Shown: in pieces, positions 1-8,689 of the stretch
How positions within the stretch are numbered: position 1 is the first letter of the stretch
Layout: each line of letters starts with the position of its first letter
Assembly (NCBI GenBank): GCA_017509375.1
Contig: JAFWPT010000170.1
Span: forward strand, 1-22,046
Reading direction: 5' to 3'
DNA: 22,046 nt
Source: Bacteroidales bacterium
GTDB lineage: Bacteria > Bacteroidota > Bacteroidia > Bacteroidales > UBA932
Notes under the pieces: generated by a model
Databases searched by the model: none
What the model was told of the DNA's origin: nothing
The model's input: the letters and a program-made list of their open reading frames with translations, nothing else
Position numbers and translations under genes: made by a program

Positions 1-745
1 CAGCAGAGCCGTTGGAATTCATTGCGTTGGTGGAGAGGAAGTAGGTGTTTCCGTAGCCTCCGGTAGCAATAATCACGGCGTGAGCACCGAAGCGCTCAAG
101 CTGGCCGGTAATAAGGTTGCGGGTGATAATTCCCTTGGCCTCACCGTTGATAACCACCAGGTCCAGCATCTCGTGGCGGGGGTACGCCTTCACCGTACCG
201 GCTGCAATCTCCTTATTCAGAGATGCATAGGCACCAAGAAGCAGCTGCTGGCCGGTTTGGCCGCGGGCGTAGAAGGTACGGCTTACCTGTACACCGCCGA
301 AAGAACGGTTGGCAAGATAGCCGCCGTACTCGCGGGCAAAGGGGATGCCCTGGGCAACACATTGGTCGATAATGGCGGCGCTTACTTCGGCCAGACGGTA
401 CACGTTTGCCTCGCGGGCACGATAGTCACCACCCTTGATAGTATCATAGAACAAGCGGTAAACGGAATCGTTGTCGTTCTGGTAATTCTTTGCTGCATTT
501 ATACCACCCTGCGCAGCGATAGAGTGGGCGCGGCGGGGTGAATCGCTAATACAAAATATCTTGACATTGTATCCGAGCTCTCCCAGGGACGCAGCTGCGG
601 ATGCTCCGCCAAGACCAGTACCTACAACGATAATTTCAAGCTTGCGCTTGTTGTTAGGACTCACGAGATGAATCTCAGATTTACGCTTAGTCCATTTCTG
701 GGCTAAAGGTCCATCAGGAATCTTTGATAATAATTTATCGGCCAT
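1..745 (-). CDS. frdA: Fumarate reductase/succinate dehydrogenase flavoprotein subunit, N-terminal part (runs off the window)
   Basis: This is the FAD-carrying catalytic subunit of the succinate:quinone oxidoreductase complex, which interconverts fumarate and succinate on the cytoplasmic face of the inner membrane. Reading from the ATG at 743-745 gives 248 residues before the window edge. The N-terminus [18 protein letters not shown] is Bacteroidetes-like. It is followed by the FAD dinucleotide motif [10 protein letters not shown], then [14 protein letters not shown] (region of the FAD-linked histidine), [16 protein letters not shown], and [15 protein letters not shown] substrate-domain sequence written here as [12 protein letters not shown]. 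The C-terminal two thirds lies outside the window. The gene starts 65 bases after ruvB on the same strand. The cytochrome b subunit, which usually precedes frdA in this phylum, is not there. The family assignment is secure; fumarate reductase versus succinate dehydrogenase direction cannot be told from sequence. Confidence 0.95.
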   Translation of the reverse strand, partial: MADKLLSKIPDGPLAQKWTKRKSEIHLVSPNNKRKLEIIVVGTGLGGASAAASLGELGYNVKIFCISDSPRRAHSIAAQGGINAAKNYQNDNDSVYRLFYDTIKGGDYRAREANVYRLAEVSAAIIDQCVAQGIPFAREYGGYLANRSFGGVQVSRTFYARGQTGQQLLLGAYASLNKEIAAGTVKAYPRHEMLDLVVINGEAKGIITRNLITGQLERFGAHAVIIATGGYGNTYFLSTNAMNSNGSA

Positions 746-779
746 TTTATTTATATTTATTGGTATTCTAAAAATCTTA

Positions 780-810
780 CAAGTTTAGTCATTTTTCGGC
801 ACAACTCCAA
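780..810 (-). promoter_or_regulatory. Possible promoter for frdA
   Basis: On the minus strand, TTG (808-810) and TAAACTTG (780-787) are separated by 20 bases. This fits the Bacteroidetes -33/-7 pattern (TTG, about 19-20 bases, TAnnTTTG) with one mismatch in the -7 element. It lies between ruvB and the frdA ATG and would give frdA its own transcript. This is pattern matching only; read-through from ruvB is equally possible. Confidence 0.35.
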
Positions 811-1833
811 TCACTGCCCGAATAAAGTACCTTCTTCAGGCTCTTTTTCCAGTCCGAGATGCTTGTACGACAGTTCTGTAGCTATCCTCCCCCGCATTGT
901 CCTCACTATAAAACCTTCTTTTATAAGGAAAGGTTCATACACTTCCTCGAATGTTCCCTGGTCTTCCCCTATCGCGGTAGCTATGGTATTGGCTCCTACA
1001 GGTCCTCCTTTGAAAGTGTTGATAATAGTTCTCAATATCTTGTTGTCTATTGCATCAAGGCCGCGCGTATCGATATTTAACTTGTTCAAAGCATAACGGG
1101 CTATAGCCAAGTCAATATGACCGTCTCCCATAACCTGCGAAAAGTCTCTTACTCTTCGCAGGAGTCCGTTGGCAATTCTCGGGGTACCTCGGCTCCTTAA
1201 CGCAATCTCCCGGGCAGCGTCGTCATCTATTCCTATCTTTAGAATTACTGCGCTGCGCTTTACTATCTTTACCAGTTGGGCGGTATCATAATAGTCCAGT
1301 CCGCTGGTAATACCGAAACGGGCTCTCAGGGGTGCTGTAAGCAAGCCGGAACGAGTGGTGGCGCCAACCAGGGTAAAAGGGTTCAGGGATATTCTCACAG
1401 AACGCGCACCTGGTCCCTTATCTATCATTATATCAATAACATAATCTTCCATTGCGGAGTAAAGATACTCCTCTACTTCGGGTGAAAGACGGTGTATTTC
1501 ATCTATAAAAAGAACATCCCCTGTATCCAGAGAAGTCAGCAATCCGGCAAGATCCCCGGGACGGTCGAGCACCGGCCCTGAAGTAATTTTCATGTTAACG
1601 CCCATTTCATTCGCAATGATATGCGCCAAGGTAGTCTTGCCAAGACCGGGAGGACCATGGAAGAGGGTATGATCCAACGGTTCACCTCTCATCTTTGCCG
1701 CTTCAATGAAAATCTTAAGATTGGATACGATTTCCGCCTGTCCGGTAAAATCTTCCAGTTCTTGGGGCCGGATTATTCCATCTAAATCCTTATCTTTGCC
1801 CTCGTTTGTATTGTGGGGGTTAAAATCGGACAT
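811..1833 (-). CDS. ruvB: Holliday junction branch migration helicase RuvB
   Basis: RuvB is the hexameric AAA+ ATPase motor that, with RuvA, drives branch migration of Holliday junctions during recombinational repair. The 340-residue product has the usual family length. Walker [10 protein letters not shown] is at about residues 60-68, Walker B DEIH at 111-114, sensor 1 GATTR at 157-161 and the arginine-finger segment APLRARFG around 167-174. A C-terminal winged-helix DNA-binding domain ends with the RGRIAT...YKHLG region. The ATG at 1833 gives a slightly long acidic N-terminal leader before the conserved [12 protein letters not shown] segment, which is normal. A canonical -7 element lies close upstream. 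It is divergent from mfd, another DNA-repair gene, across a 252-base AT-rich spacer. ruvA and ruvC are not in the window. Confidence 0.97.
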   Translation of the reverse strand: MSDFNPHNTNEGKDKDLDGIIRPQELEDFTGQAEIVSNLKIFIEAAKMRGEPLDHTLFHGPPGLGKTTLAHIIANEMGVNMKITSGPVLDRPGDLAGLLTSLDTGDVLFIDEIHRLSPEVEEYLYSAMEDYVIDIMIDKGPGARSVRISLNPFTLVGATTRSGLLTAPLRARFGITSGLDYYDTAQLVKIVKRSAVILKIGIDDDAAREIALRSRGTPRIANGLLRRVRDFSQVMGDGHIDLAIARYALNKLNIDTRGLDAIDNKILRTIINTFKGGPVGANTIATAIGEDQGTFEEVYEPFLIKEGFIVRTMRGRIATELSYKHLGLEKEPEEGTLFGQ

Positions 1834-2085
1834 TTCGTCTATTTCTTTACAATTACAAATATAGTTCTTTTAATTTATAATCTGATTTTTTTGTTTTGTA
1901 GGTTAATTTGTTAATTATCTATATAAATAATTATAAATCAATTTATTATAAATTATAAGAGTGTTGAAAACTTTGTATATACCATTGTTCTTAACCTATT
2001 GAAAAACCAGGCAGGGTATTATTACCCAAGAAAGTAACAGGTCAATAAACATGGTTTTCAACAGTATTATTAACAATGGAACTCT
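1834..2085. other. AT-rich ruvB-mfd intergenic region with inverted and direct repeats (candidate regulatory or origin-like region)
   Basis: This 252-base spacer separates two divergent genes. Its left half (about 1865-1960) is almost pure A/T. To its right lie TGTTGAAAAC (1962-1971), its exact inverted copy GTTTTCAACA (2054-2063), and a degenerate copy TATTGAAAAA (1997-2006). A small stem GGGTA-TTAT-TACCC sits at 2014-2027, and the 9-mer GTATTATTA is repeated at 2016-2024 and 2064-2072. The 9-mer TTTTCAACA matches the classical DnaA box TTATCCACA at seven of nine positions. An AT-rich stretch beside DnaA-box-like repeats at a strand-divergent point is what an origin looks like, but a pair of operators or promoter DNA would look similar. 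dnaA itself is not in the window. Confidence 0.35.
1856..1863 (-). promoter_or_regulatory. -7 promoter element of ruvB
   Basis: The minus strand reads TATATTTG, an exact match to the Bacteroidetes -7 consensus TAnnTTTG, 22 bases before the ruvB ATG. No clear TTG -33 element is seen at the expected distance. The 5' leader would be short. Confidence 0.6.
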
Positions 2086-5000
2086 ATGTATATAAATAAA
2101 GAGTCCACTTCGCTTTTGAAAAGCAGATTACTTTCCGAAAAAGAAGTTTTCTGCCGTTCGTTGTTTATGTCTGCGAGGTGGTTTGTTTTAAGCCAGGCCG
2201 CTGATAAAGGAATAAATCTGCTTATACTTCCCAATAAAGAGAGTGCAGAGTATTGTTCATCAGACCTGTATAGCTTAATAGAAGGAGATAGAGTATTCTT
2301 TCTCCCGTCTTCCTCTAAAAACATTGAAAGGAGCAATTATAAGTCTTCCCTCGGAGTGCAACGTACTTCCGCAGTGGAAAAGATACTGAATTATGACGGG
2401 TCCCTGCTGTTTCTGGTTTCCTATCCGGATGCCCTGGAAGAACTGCTGCCCAATGAAAATAGTATTAGCAATTCTGTTTTCCGGCTCAATAAAGGAGACA
2501 GTATTTCTTATGAGCAGATTAAGGAGAAATTAAACTCCGAGAACTTTGAAAAAGTGGACTTTGTGTCTTCCCCTGGGCAATTTGCCGTAAGAGGTTCTAT
2601 AGTGGATATTTTTTCTTATTCCCGCAACCACCCTTTCAGATTGTCTTTCTGGGGAGATGAAATAGAGAGTATTCACCTGTTCGATTGCAATACACAGCTT
2701 TCAATAGAAGAAACCGGCAGCGCCGAGATAGTTTCAAGTATTATATCCGAAGGATCTGAGAATGGACAAAGTATTCTGGATATCCTGCCTGAGAATACCG
2801 TTTTATGGCTGGATTCGTCCGATATGTATAGAGAAAAATCTTTTTTCAGTCTTACAAGCAGATTTAAGAAGGTATATATAGATACTCCCCTGTCGAGGCA
2901 GGATGCGAATTCGATAGACTTCAACATAGCACCCCAGCCGGTTTTCAATAAAAATTTTGAACTTCTGTCTGAAGATATACGCAAAAAAGTGGAAAATGGA
3001 TATGAAGTGTTTATATTCGGAGATAAAGAAGTCCAATTGAACCGTATCCTTTCAATACTATCCCAGGATGGATGTCCGCTGCCAAAATTTATAAAAGGGA
3101 AAAACATCCATAACGGGTTTATTGACCGCACCGATAAGATATGCTGCTACACTGACCATGAAATATTCGACCGGTTCCACAGGGTGAGTATCCGCCGCAG
3201 CGTTGAAAAGTCTGAGCAGCTTACTATCAACGACTTGAATTCTTTCAATATTGGAGATTACGTAGTACATATAGATCACGGCGTAGGTGTATTCGGCGGC
3301 CTGGTCCGCATGCGGGATGATTTCGGAAGGATGAAGGAAGTCGTGAAACTTACCTATAGGGATGGAGATGTGGTATTCGTCTCTGTTCATGCTCTCCATA
3401 AAATATCCCGTTTCCGTTCCCGCGACGGTGAGATTCCCAGAATCAACAAGCTCGGGTCCAAGACCTGGATAACCCTGAAAAACAACGCCAAATCAAGGGT
3501 TAAGGATATAGCAAAGGACCTCATTCAGTTGTATGCCAAGAGAAAAGCATCCAAAGCGTACGCCTTTTCGCCTGATTCATATCTGCAAGAGGAACTTGAA
3601 TCTTCCTTTATGTTCGAAGATACTCCGGATCAGGAACTTGCCTCCAATGCGGTGAAAAGGGATATGGAAGGAGTGTGTCCTATGGACAGGCTTATATGCG
3701 GCGATGTTGGCTTCGGCAAAACGGAAATAGCAATCAGGGCTGCATTCAAAGCTGCTGTGGACGGAAAGCAGACGGCCGTGCTTGTTCCTACCACAATACT
3801 TGCCCTCCAGCATTACAACACTTTTTCTGAAAGGTTGAAAAACCTCCCTTGTACTGTAGATTATGTGAGCCGGCTAAGAACTGCCAAAGAGATAAACGAT
3901 ATACGTAAGCGTCTGGAAGAAGGTAAGATAGATATACTTATAGGGACACACAAAATTCTTTCCGATTCTTTCGTTTTCAAAGATCTTGGCCTGTTTGTGA
4001 TAGACGAGGAACAAAAGTTCGGAGTAGCTGCAAAGGAAAAACTCCGTCAAATGCGTGCCGGCATAGATACTCTCACCCTCACCGCAACCCCCATTCCGAG
4101 AACTCTGCAGTTCTCTTTACTGGGAGCGCGTGACCTGAGCATCATAAACACTCCGCCTCCAAACCGCATTCCCGTCCAGACAGAAATAATACTCTTTGAT
4201 AAAGACGAAATTAAGAGCATTATAGACTATGAACTGAACCGCAACGGGCAGGTATTCTTCCTGCATAATAAAGTGGAGGAACTGCCCGCCATCTACGATA
4301 TACTGCACCGGCTCGTACCCGATATGAAAATATGCATGGCGCACGGGCAAATGGAGTCCAAAACACTTGAAAACAGAATGTTGGAGTTTATCCGCGGGGA
4401 TTACGACCTATTATTGTGTACAACCATAATAGAGAACGGACTGGATATTCCCAATGCCAATACCATCATAATCAACCAGGCGCAGAATATAGGACTAAGC
4501 GACTTGCACCAACTTCGGGGACGGGTAGGACGCTCTAACAAAAAAGCTTTCTGCTACCTGATAGTTCCGCCACTTACTACCCTCACCGACGATTCCAGGC
4601 GCCGCTTGAAAGCCATTGAGGAGTTCAGCGACCTGGGAAGCGGTTTCAACATTGCCATGCAAGACCTCGATATTCGCGGGGCAGGAAACCTGCTGGGTGC
4701 CGAGCAGAGCGGTTTTATAATGGATATGGGCTTCGAGACCTACCAGAAAATACTGTCGGAAGCTATGGAGGAACTTGGAGTGGAGACCGGGGTAATCCAA
4801 AAGGGAAGCCGGGACAGCTACTCTACGGACTGTACCGTCGAGACGGACCAGCCGGCCATGATTCCTGATGATTACATAGACATCACTGCAGAAAAGATCC
4901 GGATTTACAAGCAACTCGATGCTATGCAGTCCGATAAGGAGATAGACATTTTTGCAAAGAACCTTGCCGACAGGTTCGGCAAGATGACAGCTGAGGTGGA

Positions 5001-5283
5001 GAACTTGTTTGAAGTAGTGAAGATTAGAAATGCTGGAGCACGTCTCGGATTCGAGAAAGTAATAGTGAAAAACGGAATGTTCATTGCTTTCTTTATATCC
5101 AACCAGATGTCACCCTACTTCAGTTCAGACGTTTTCGCCCGTATAATCGAAAAAATCAACGCCGGACTGTACAATCTGGAGTTGAAGCAAAGCGACGGAA
5201 AACTCAAGATTATTACCCGTAAAGTGGATACACTTGGCAAAGCGCGGGACATTCTTAAGAAATTAGAAGAAAAAAATTCCTAA
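2086..5283 (+). CDS. mfd: Transcription-repair coupling factor Mfd
   Basis: Mfd is an ATP-driven DNA translocase that displaces RNA polymerase stalled at lesions and recruits UvrA for transcription-coupled repair. The 1065-residue protein is a little shorter than E. coli Mfd (1148). Seen in order: an N-terminal UvrB-homology region (about 1-330); an RNA-polymerase-interacting CarD-like domain with IGDYVVHIDHGVGVFGG (about 385-450); helicase motif I GDVGFGKTE (539-547); DEEQ box at 640-643 (DEEH in many Mfds) followed by KFG; TATPIPRTLQFSLLG; the second RecA lobe with LDIPNANTIII and QLRGRVGRSNK; and a C-terminal regulatory domain. An in-frame TAA at 2071 bounds the start, so ATG 2086 is the first possible ATG. 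Two short out-of-frame ATG ORFs precede or overlap it. Codon use is AT-rich, with many ATA codons, unlike genes further right. Confidence 0.97.
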   Translation: MYINKESTSLLKSRLLSEKEVFCRSLFMSARWFVLSQAADKGINLLILPNKESAEYCSSDLYSLIEGDRVFFLPSSSKNIERSNYKSSLGVQRTSAVEKILNYDGSLLFLVSYPDALEELLPNENSISNSVFRLNKGDSISYEQIKEKLNSENFEKVDFVSSPGQFAVRGSIVDIFSYSRNHPFRLSFWGDEIESIHLFDCNTQLSIEETGSAEIVSSIISEGSENGQSILDILPENTVLWLDSSDMYREKSFFSLTSRFKKVYIDTPLSRQDANSIDFNIAPQPVFNKNFELLSEDIRKKVENGYEVFIFGDKEVQLNRILSILSQDGCPLPKFIKGKNIHNGFIDRTDKICCYTDHEIFDRFHRVSIRRSVEKSEQLTINDLNSFNIGDYVVHIDHGVGVFGGLVRMRDDFGRMKEVVKLTYRDGDVVFVSVHALHKISRFRSRDGEIPRINKLGSKTWITLKNNAKSRVKDIAKDLIQLYAKRKASKAYAFSPDSYLQEELESSFMFEDTPDQELASNAVKRDMEGVCPMDRLICGDVGFGKTEIAIRAAFKAAVDGKQTAVLVPTTILALQHYNTFSERLKNLPCTVDYVSRLRTAKEINDIRKRLEEGKIDILIGTHKILSDSFVFKDLGLFVIDEEQKFGVAAKEKLRQMRAGIDTLTLTATPIPRTLQFSLLGARDLSIINTPPPNRIPVQTEIILFDKDEIKSIIDYELNRNGQVFFLHNKVEELPAIYDILHRLVPDMKICMAHGQMESKTLENRMLEFIRGDYDLLLCTTIIENGLDIPNANTIIINQAQNIGLSDLHQLRGRVGRSNKKAFCYLIVPPLTTLTDDSRRRLKAIEEFSDLGSGFNIAMQDLDIRGAGNLLGAEQSGFIMDMGFETYQKILSEAMEELGVETGVIQKGSRDSYSTDCTVETDQPAMIPDDYIDITAEKIRIYKQLDAMQSDKEIDIFAKNLADRFGKMTAEVENLFEVVKIRNAGARLGFEKVIVKNGMFIAFFISNQMSPYFSSDVFARIIEKINAGLYNLELKQSDGKLKIITRKVDTLGKARDILKKLEEKNS

Positions 5284-5288
5284 CTTTG
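5281..5288 (+). promoter_or_regulatory. -7 promoter element of the coaX operon
   Basis: TAACTTTG matches TAnnTTTG exactly and includes the mfd stop codon. The coaX start codon is only 19 bases further on, so the leader would be about a dozen bases. No TTG is present at the usual -33 distance, so strength is uncertain. If active, it separates the coaX-ppiD group from mfd transcription. Confidence 0.55.
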
Positions 5289-5307
5289 CATTTCCTGCAA
5301 AATTGAA

Positions 5308-6036
5308 GTGGAAAACTTATTAGTTGAAATAGGCAATACTGCCGTGAAAGCTGCCTGGGCGGAAGGTTCCGTGCTTGGCAAGACAGTGCGTTATCAGGGA
5401 GAAAAGGTTCTGGATTTCATCGTTTCGCTGGTAGAAAAGCAGGTGCCGTTGGTAATGGCGGTAGTATCGGTAAGGCAAATCAGCAGTGAGGAGGAACTTA
5501 AGTTGAAAGAGTGTTGCCAGAACCTGTTGATTATGGATGCCAGACATCCAGAAATACTGTCTGTTTACGGTATTCCGGATTATCTTTCCTACGACCGCGC
5601 TGCCTGCCTTGTCGCTGCACGGTACTTGTTCAAAGACAAGTCTTGCACCGTTTTCGACCTTGGAACAACTCTGACAGTTGATTACGTTGATGCTCAAGGC
5701 CAGTATCTCGGAGGCAATGTTTCCGTAGGGTGCCGTACCCGTTTCAAAGCATTGAACCGCTATTCCAAGGCTCTTCCTCTCGTGGATACACCGGATGATT
5801 TTCCTTTTCCGGGAGATTCAGTAAAGAGTTCAATAGAGTCCGGAGTCATTTCAGGTATAATGTTTGAAATAGAGGGGTATATTCGTTCAAACCCGGAAAA
5901 TATAGTAATTTTCACCGGCGGAGATGCAATTTATTTTGCTAAGCGGATGAAAAACTCGATATTTGTAGTTTGTAACCTTGGATTGATGGGTTTGGCAATA
6001 ATTACTGATGAATATGTTAAAAAGAATATTCAGTAG
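5308..6036 (+). CDS. coaX: Type III pantothenate kinase CoaX (GTG start)
   Basis: CoaX phosphorylates pantothenate with ATP, the first step of coenzyme A synthesis. It belongs to the ASKHA fold and acts in the cytoplasm. At 242 residues it has the family length. Visible motifs are LLVEIGNT at residues 4-11 (phosphate loop), SYDRA at 94-98, FDLGTTLTVDYV at 116-127 and GGNVSVGCRTRFKAL at 135-149. Two positions differ from the usual pattern: the phosphate-loop aspartate (D-[IV]-GNT) is glutamate here (E7), and the usual SPG of the third motif reads SVG. Whether these are lineage-typical or functional changes is unknown. The start is GTG at 5308, directly before the conserved N-terminus. Its 3' end overlaps the next gene by 29 bases, which suggests co-expression. 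Confidence 0.88.
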   Translation: MENLLVEIGNTAVKAAWAEGSVLGKTVRYQGEKVLDFIVSLVEKQVPLVMAVVSVRQISSEEELKLKECCQNLLIMDARHPEILSVYGIPDYLSYDRAACLVAARYLFKDKSCTVFDLGTTLTVDYVDAQGQYLGGNVSVGCRTRFKALNRYSKALPLVDTPDDFPFPGDSVKSSIESGVISGIMFEIEGYIRSNPENIVIFTGGDAIYFAKRMKNSIFVVCNLGLMGLAIITDEYVKKNIQ

Positions 6037-7336
6037 TCTTTTGCTGTCGGCGATTATGCTGACTGCTGCCGTTCCGGACCTGAAGGCCCAGACGTACGGC
6101 AGTTATACCCCATATTCCATTTTCGGTGTGGGAGACCTCGCCCTGCCGGGAAGCGCGTACAACAAATCTATGGGCGGAGTGGGAATAGCAAGCAGAAGTC
6201 ACCGTTTCCTCAACCCCATGAATCCAGCTGCCGTCACTGCCAGGGATTCGTTGGCTTTCATGGCAGATTATTCCTTGCTGCAAGACAACAAGATTTTCCG
6301 CCAGGGAGACATGAGGTCCGCATCCAATACTATGAATGTGTCGGACTGCATTATATCGTTCCCTATATGGAAATCCTCGGCCATGATGGTCGGAATCATG
6401 CCATACAGTGATACCGGATACGGTTACGGTTATCTTGTGGAAGACCCTGCTATCATAGGCAATACCGGAAATGTTTCCTATGCTGCAAGTGGAAAAGGCA
6501 GTCTGTATCAAGCATTTGTGGGGGCGGGCGTGACTTTCTGGCGCCGCCTTTCACTCGGAGCTGAATTCATTTATCACTTTGGAAAGGTGGAAAAGACTTT
6601 CGTAGAAACTTTTTCCGATGCTTCTTACAATGGAGCTTCCAACGGTCATATCATCCAGCTTCACGCTCCGGCCGCCAAGTTCGGCCTCCAGTATGAGCAG
6701 CCTCTCGGCACAAAGAGTTCCCTTACCTTAGGCGCTACATACAAAACCGCCGCCCGACTGAGCGGAAATATTGAAAGTTACCGTTATTCCACCGGTACTG
6801 CCGCATCCGATACCTTGTACTACAAGTCCGGAGCACCCGGTGACGTGTCGCTGGCCAGCGAGCAAGGGGTGGGCATCTGCTACCGTTATGCAGACAAGTT
6901 CATGGCTGAATTCGATTACAGCCGTTCCGATTGGAGGAATACCGGAATAGATACCAGGGAAGGGCTTACCGGCAACGTTACATCCGGGACCAACCGTTCA
7001 GTTTTCCGTGCGGCGCTCACTGAATCCTACCGTATCGGCTTCGAATATGTACCCAACAGAAGTGATATAAGGTACTACTTCAAGAAGATTGCGTACAGGG
7101 CTGGAGCTTATTGGAAGAACGAATATTTCACTATAGATAATAACCCCGTAAGTGCTTATGGCATAACGATTGGCGCTACTTTGCCGGTGTTCCGTATGTA
7201 CAATGGAATTACTGTTGGTATAGATTTTGGACAGAGGGGTTCAATAAAGAACAACATGATCCGCGAGACCTATTGCAATTTCTCCATCGGATTCAATTTG
7301 TTCGATATTTGGTTTGTGAAAAACAGGTACGAATAA
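6008..7336 (+). CDS. Predicted outer-membrane beta-barrel protein (FadL/PorV-like appearance), function unknown
   Basis: The 442-residue product starts with a signal peptide (KR, then a hydrophobic stretch to about A21, likely cleaved after LKA at 27). The mature part is rich in alternating aromatic/glycine strands typical of a barrel, ending in SIGFNLFDIWFVKNRYE. The early segment GVGDLALPGSAYNKSMGGVGIA followed by LNPMNPAAV resembles the N-terminal plug of FadL-type and PorV-type barrels, where a gene-family-wide MGG/NPA pattern occurs. This is a resemblance, not a proven family. It overlaps coaX by 29 bases; ATG 6014 is an alternative start two codons later. The following genes (TPR-like, LptC, foldase) also act in the envelope. 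The substrate is unknown. Confidence 0.75.
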   Translation: MNMLKRIFSSLLLSAIMLTAAVPDLKAQTYGSYTPYSIFGVGDLALPGSAYNKSMGGVGIASRSHRFLNPMNPAAVTARDSLAFMADYSLLQDNKIFRQGDMRSASNTMNVSDCIISFPIWKSSAMMVGIMPYSDTGYGYGYLVEDPAIIGNTGNVSYAASGKGSLYQAFVGAGVTFWRRLSLGAEFIYHFGKVEKTFVETFSDASYNGASNGHIIQLHAPAAKFGLQYEQPLGTKSSLTLGATYKTAARLSGNIESYRYSTGTAASDTLYYKSGAPGDVSLASEQGVGICYRYADKFMAEFDYSRSDWRNTGIDTREGLTGNVTSGTNRSVFRAALTESYRIGFEYVPNRSDIRYYFKKIAYRAGAYWKNEYFTIDNNPVSAYGITIGATLPVFRMYNGITVGIDFGQRGSIKNNMIRETYCNFSIGFNLFDIWFVKNRYE

Positions 7337-7355
7337 TAACTAAAGAAAGAGAGAT

Positions 7356-8687
7356 ATGAAAAAATTATTATTAGCAGCGTTTAGCTTTGGTTTATTGCTC
7401 TCCGGCGCATCCCTGAATGCACAGGACATGAGTAAGTACGGTCCTAACGCTGATGAGTGCGTTAAGTACCTCTCCTACTACACGGAGTACTACAAGCAGA
7501 AGAATTATGATGACGCCACGCCCAACTGGCGTATGGCTTATAAAGTATGTCCTCCCAGCTGCAGCCAGAACCTTCTGATCCAGGGATCCGACCTGGTGTC
7601 CAGGCTTATTGCCAAGAACGCCAAGAACCCTATCATGGTGGAAGGTCTTGTAGATACCCTGCTCACCCTGCAGGACCAAAGGGCGCAATACTTCCCCAAG
7701 TATGCTGTAACTGCCATGAACAACAAGGCCAGCTACGCCGCCAAGTATATAAAGGACGACCCCAAGAAGGTGTACGATATCTACGAGAGCGTGATAGCCG
7801 CCAACGGAAACCAGACCAAGGCTTCCGTACTGTTCAATGATTTCAAGGTAGCTGTTGATCTTTACGGTCAGGGTCAGCTCGGTACCGAGGATGTCCTCAA
7901 CCTGTACCAGCGCAACCTTTCCATGCTTGAGGGAATCACCCCTTCTTCCGAAATAGAGGCCAAGCAGATTGGCGATTTCCGCACCAATATAGAGAACTTG
8001 TTCATTTCCAGTAAGGTAGCGTCCTGCGACGACCTGCTCGCTCTCTTCGGACCCCGCTTCGAGGCCAATCCCAACGACCTCGCGCTGTCCAAGAATATAG
8101 TGAAGATGCTCAGCCTTGCGGAAGATTGCAACGATAACGACCTGTATCTCAATGCAGTCACTACGATGTACTCGCTCGAGCCTTCGGCCGATGCTGCATA
8201 CTACCTGTATAAACTGCATTCCGCAAAGGGTAACGTATCCGATGCCGTCAAGTATCTGAACGAGGCTATAGACCGTGAGGACTCCGACGTCAAGGCAGAC
8301 GCATCCTACTACTATGAGCTTGCATTGTATTGCTTCAAGAACGGCCGTTCAGCCTCGGCTTACGAGGCCGCATCCAAGGTTCCTTCAATGGATGAAAGCC
8401 TGGCCGGAAAGGCATACCTGCTCATCGGAACCATTTGGGGTTCAGTGGCTTGTGGCGGAGATGAAATATCCCGCCGTGCCCCTTACTGGGTAGCCTGCGA
8501 CTATATGAACAAGGCCAAAGCGGCAGATGCTTCCCTGGCAGATGACGCCAACCGTTATATCGGACAGTACAGCAAGTACTTCCCGCCGGCAGCAGATGCC
8601 TTCATGTATAATGTCACCAACGGTCAGTCATATACCGTAGTGTGCAACGGTATGAGGGCTACCACTACCGTACGTACAGTGAAATAG
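7356..8687 (+). CDS. Secreted TPR-like repeat protein of unknown function
   Basis: The 443-residue product has a clear signal peptide (MKKLLLAAFSFGLLLSGASLNAQ, cleavage near residue 22) and is mostly helical. Tetratricopeptide-like helical pairs are visible, for instance around YYTEYYKQKNYDDATPNWRMAY (near residues 40-60) and AYYLYKLHSAKGNVSDAVKYL-type sequence near residues 288-308. A CPPSC pair near residue 65 and further cysteines suggest a periplasmic protein that may hold disulfides. The start is supported by a purine-rich stretch (AAAGAAAGAGAG) just upstream. It sits 19 bases after the barrel-protein gene and just before lptC. This fits a periplasmic or outer-membrane scaffold role in envelope assembly, but no specific partner can be named. 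Confidence 0.8.
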   Translation: MKKLLLAAFSFGLLLSGASLNAQDMSKYGPNADECVKYLSYYTEYYKQKNYDDATPNWRMAYKVCPPSCSQNLLIQGSDLVSRLIAKNAKNPIMVEGLVDTLLTLQDQRAQYFPKYAVTAMNNKASYAAKYIKDDPKKVYDIYESVIAANGNQTKASVLFNDFKVAVDLYGQGQLGTEDVLNLYQRNLSMLEGITPSSEIEAKQIGDFRTNIENLFISSKVASCDDLLALFGPRFEANPNDLALSKNIVKMLSLAEDCNDNDLYLNAVTTMYSLEPSADAAYYLYKLHSAKGNVSDAVKYLNEAIDREDSDVKADASYYYELALYCFKNGRSASAYEAASKVPSMDESLAGKAYLLIGTIWGSVACGGDEISRRAPYWVACDYMNKAKAADASLADDANRYIGQYSKYFPPAADAFMYNVTNGQSYTVVCNGMRATTTVRTVK

Positions 8688-8689
8688 GC

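Noticed and set aside
80..541. A 153-residue plus-strand frame
   Set aside because: It lies fully inside the frdA coding sequence on the other strand, which encodes a well conserved flavoprotein.
8642..8689. An upstream ATG start for lptC at 8642
   Set aside because: It lies inside the TPR-like gene, and the added residues are read from that gene's conserved end; the signal peptide begins later, at TTG 8690 or ATG 8717.
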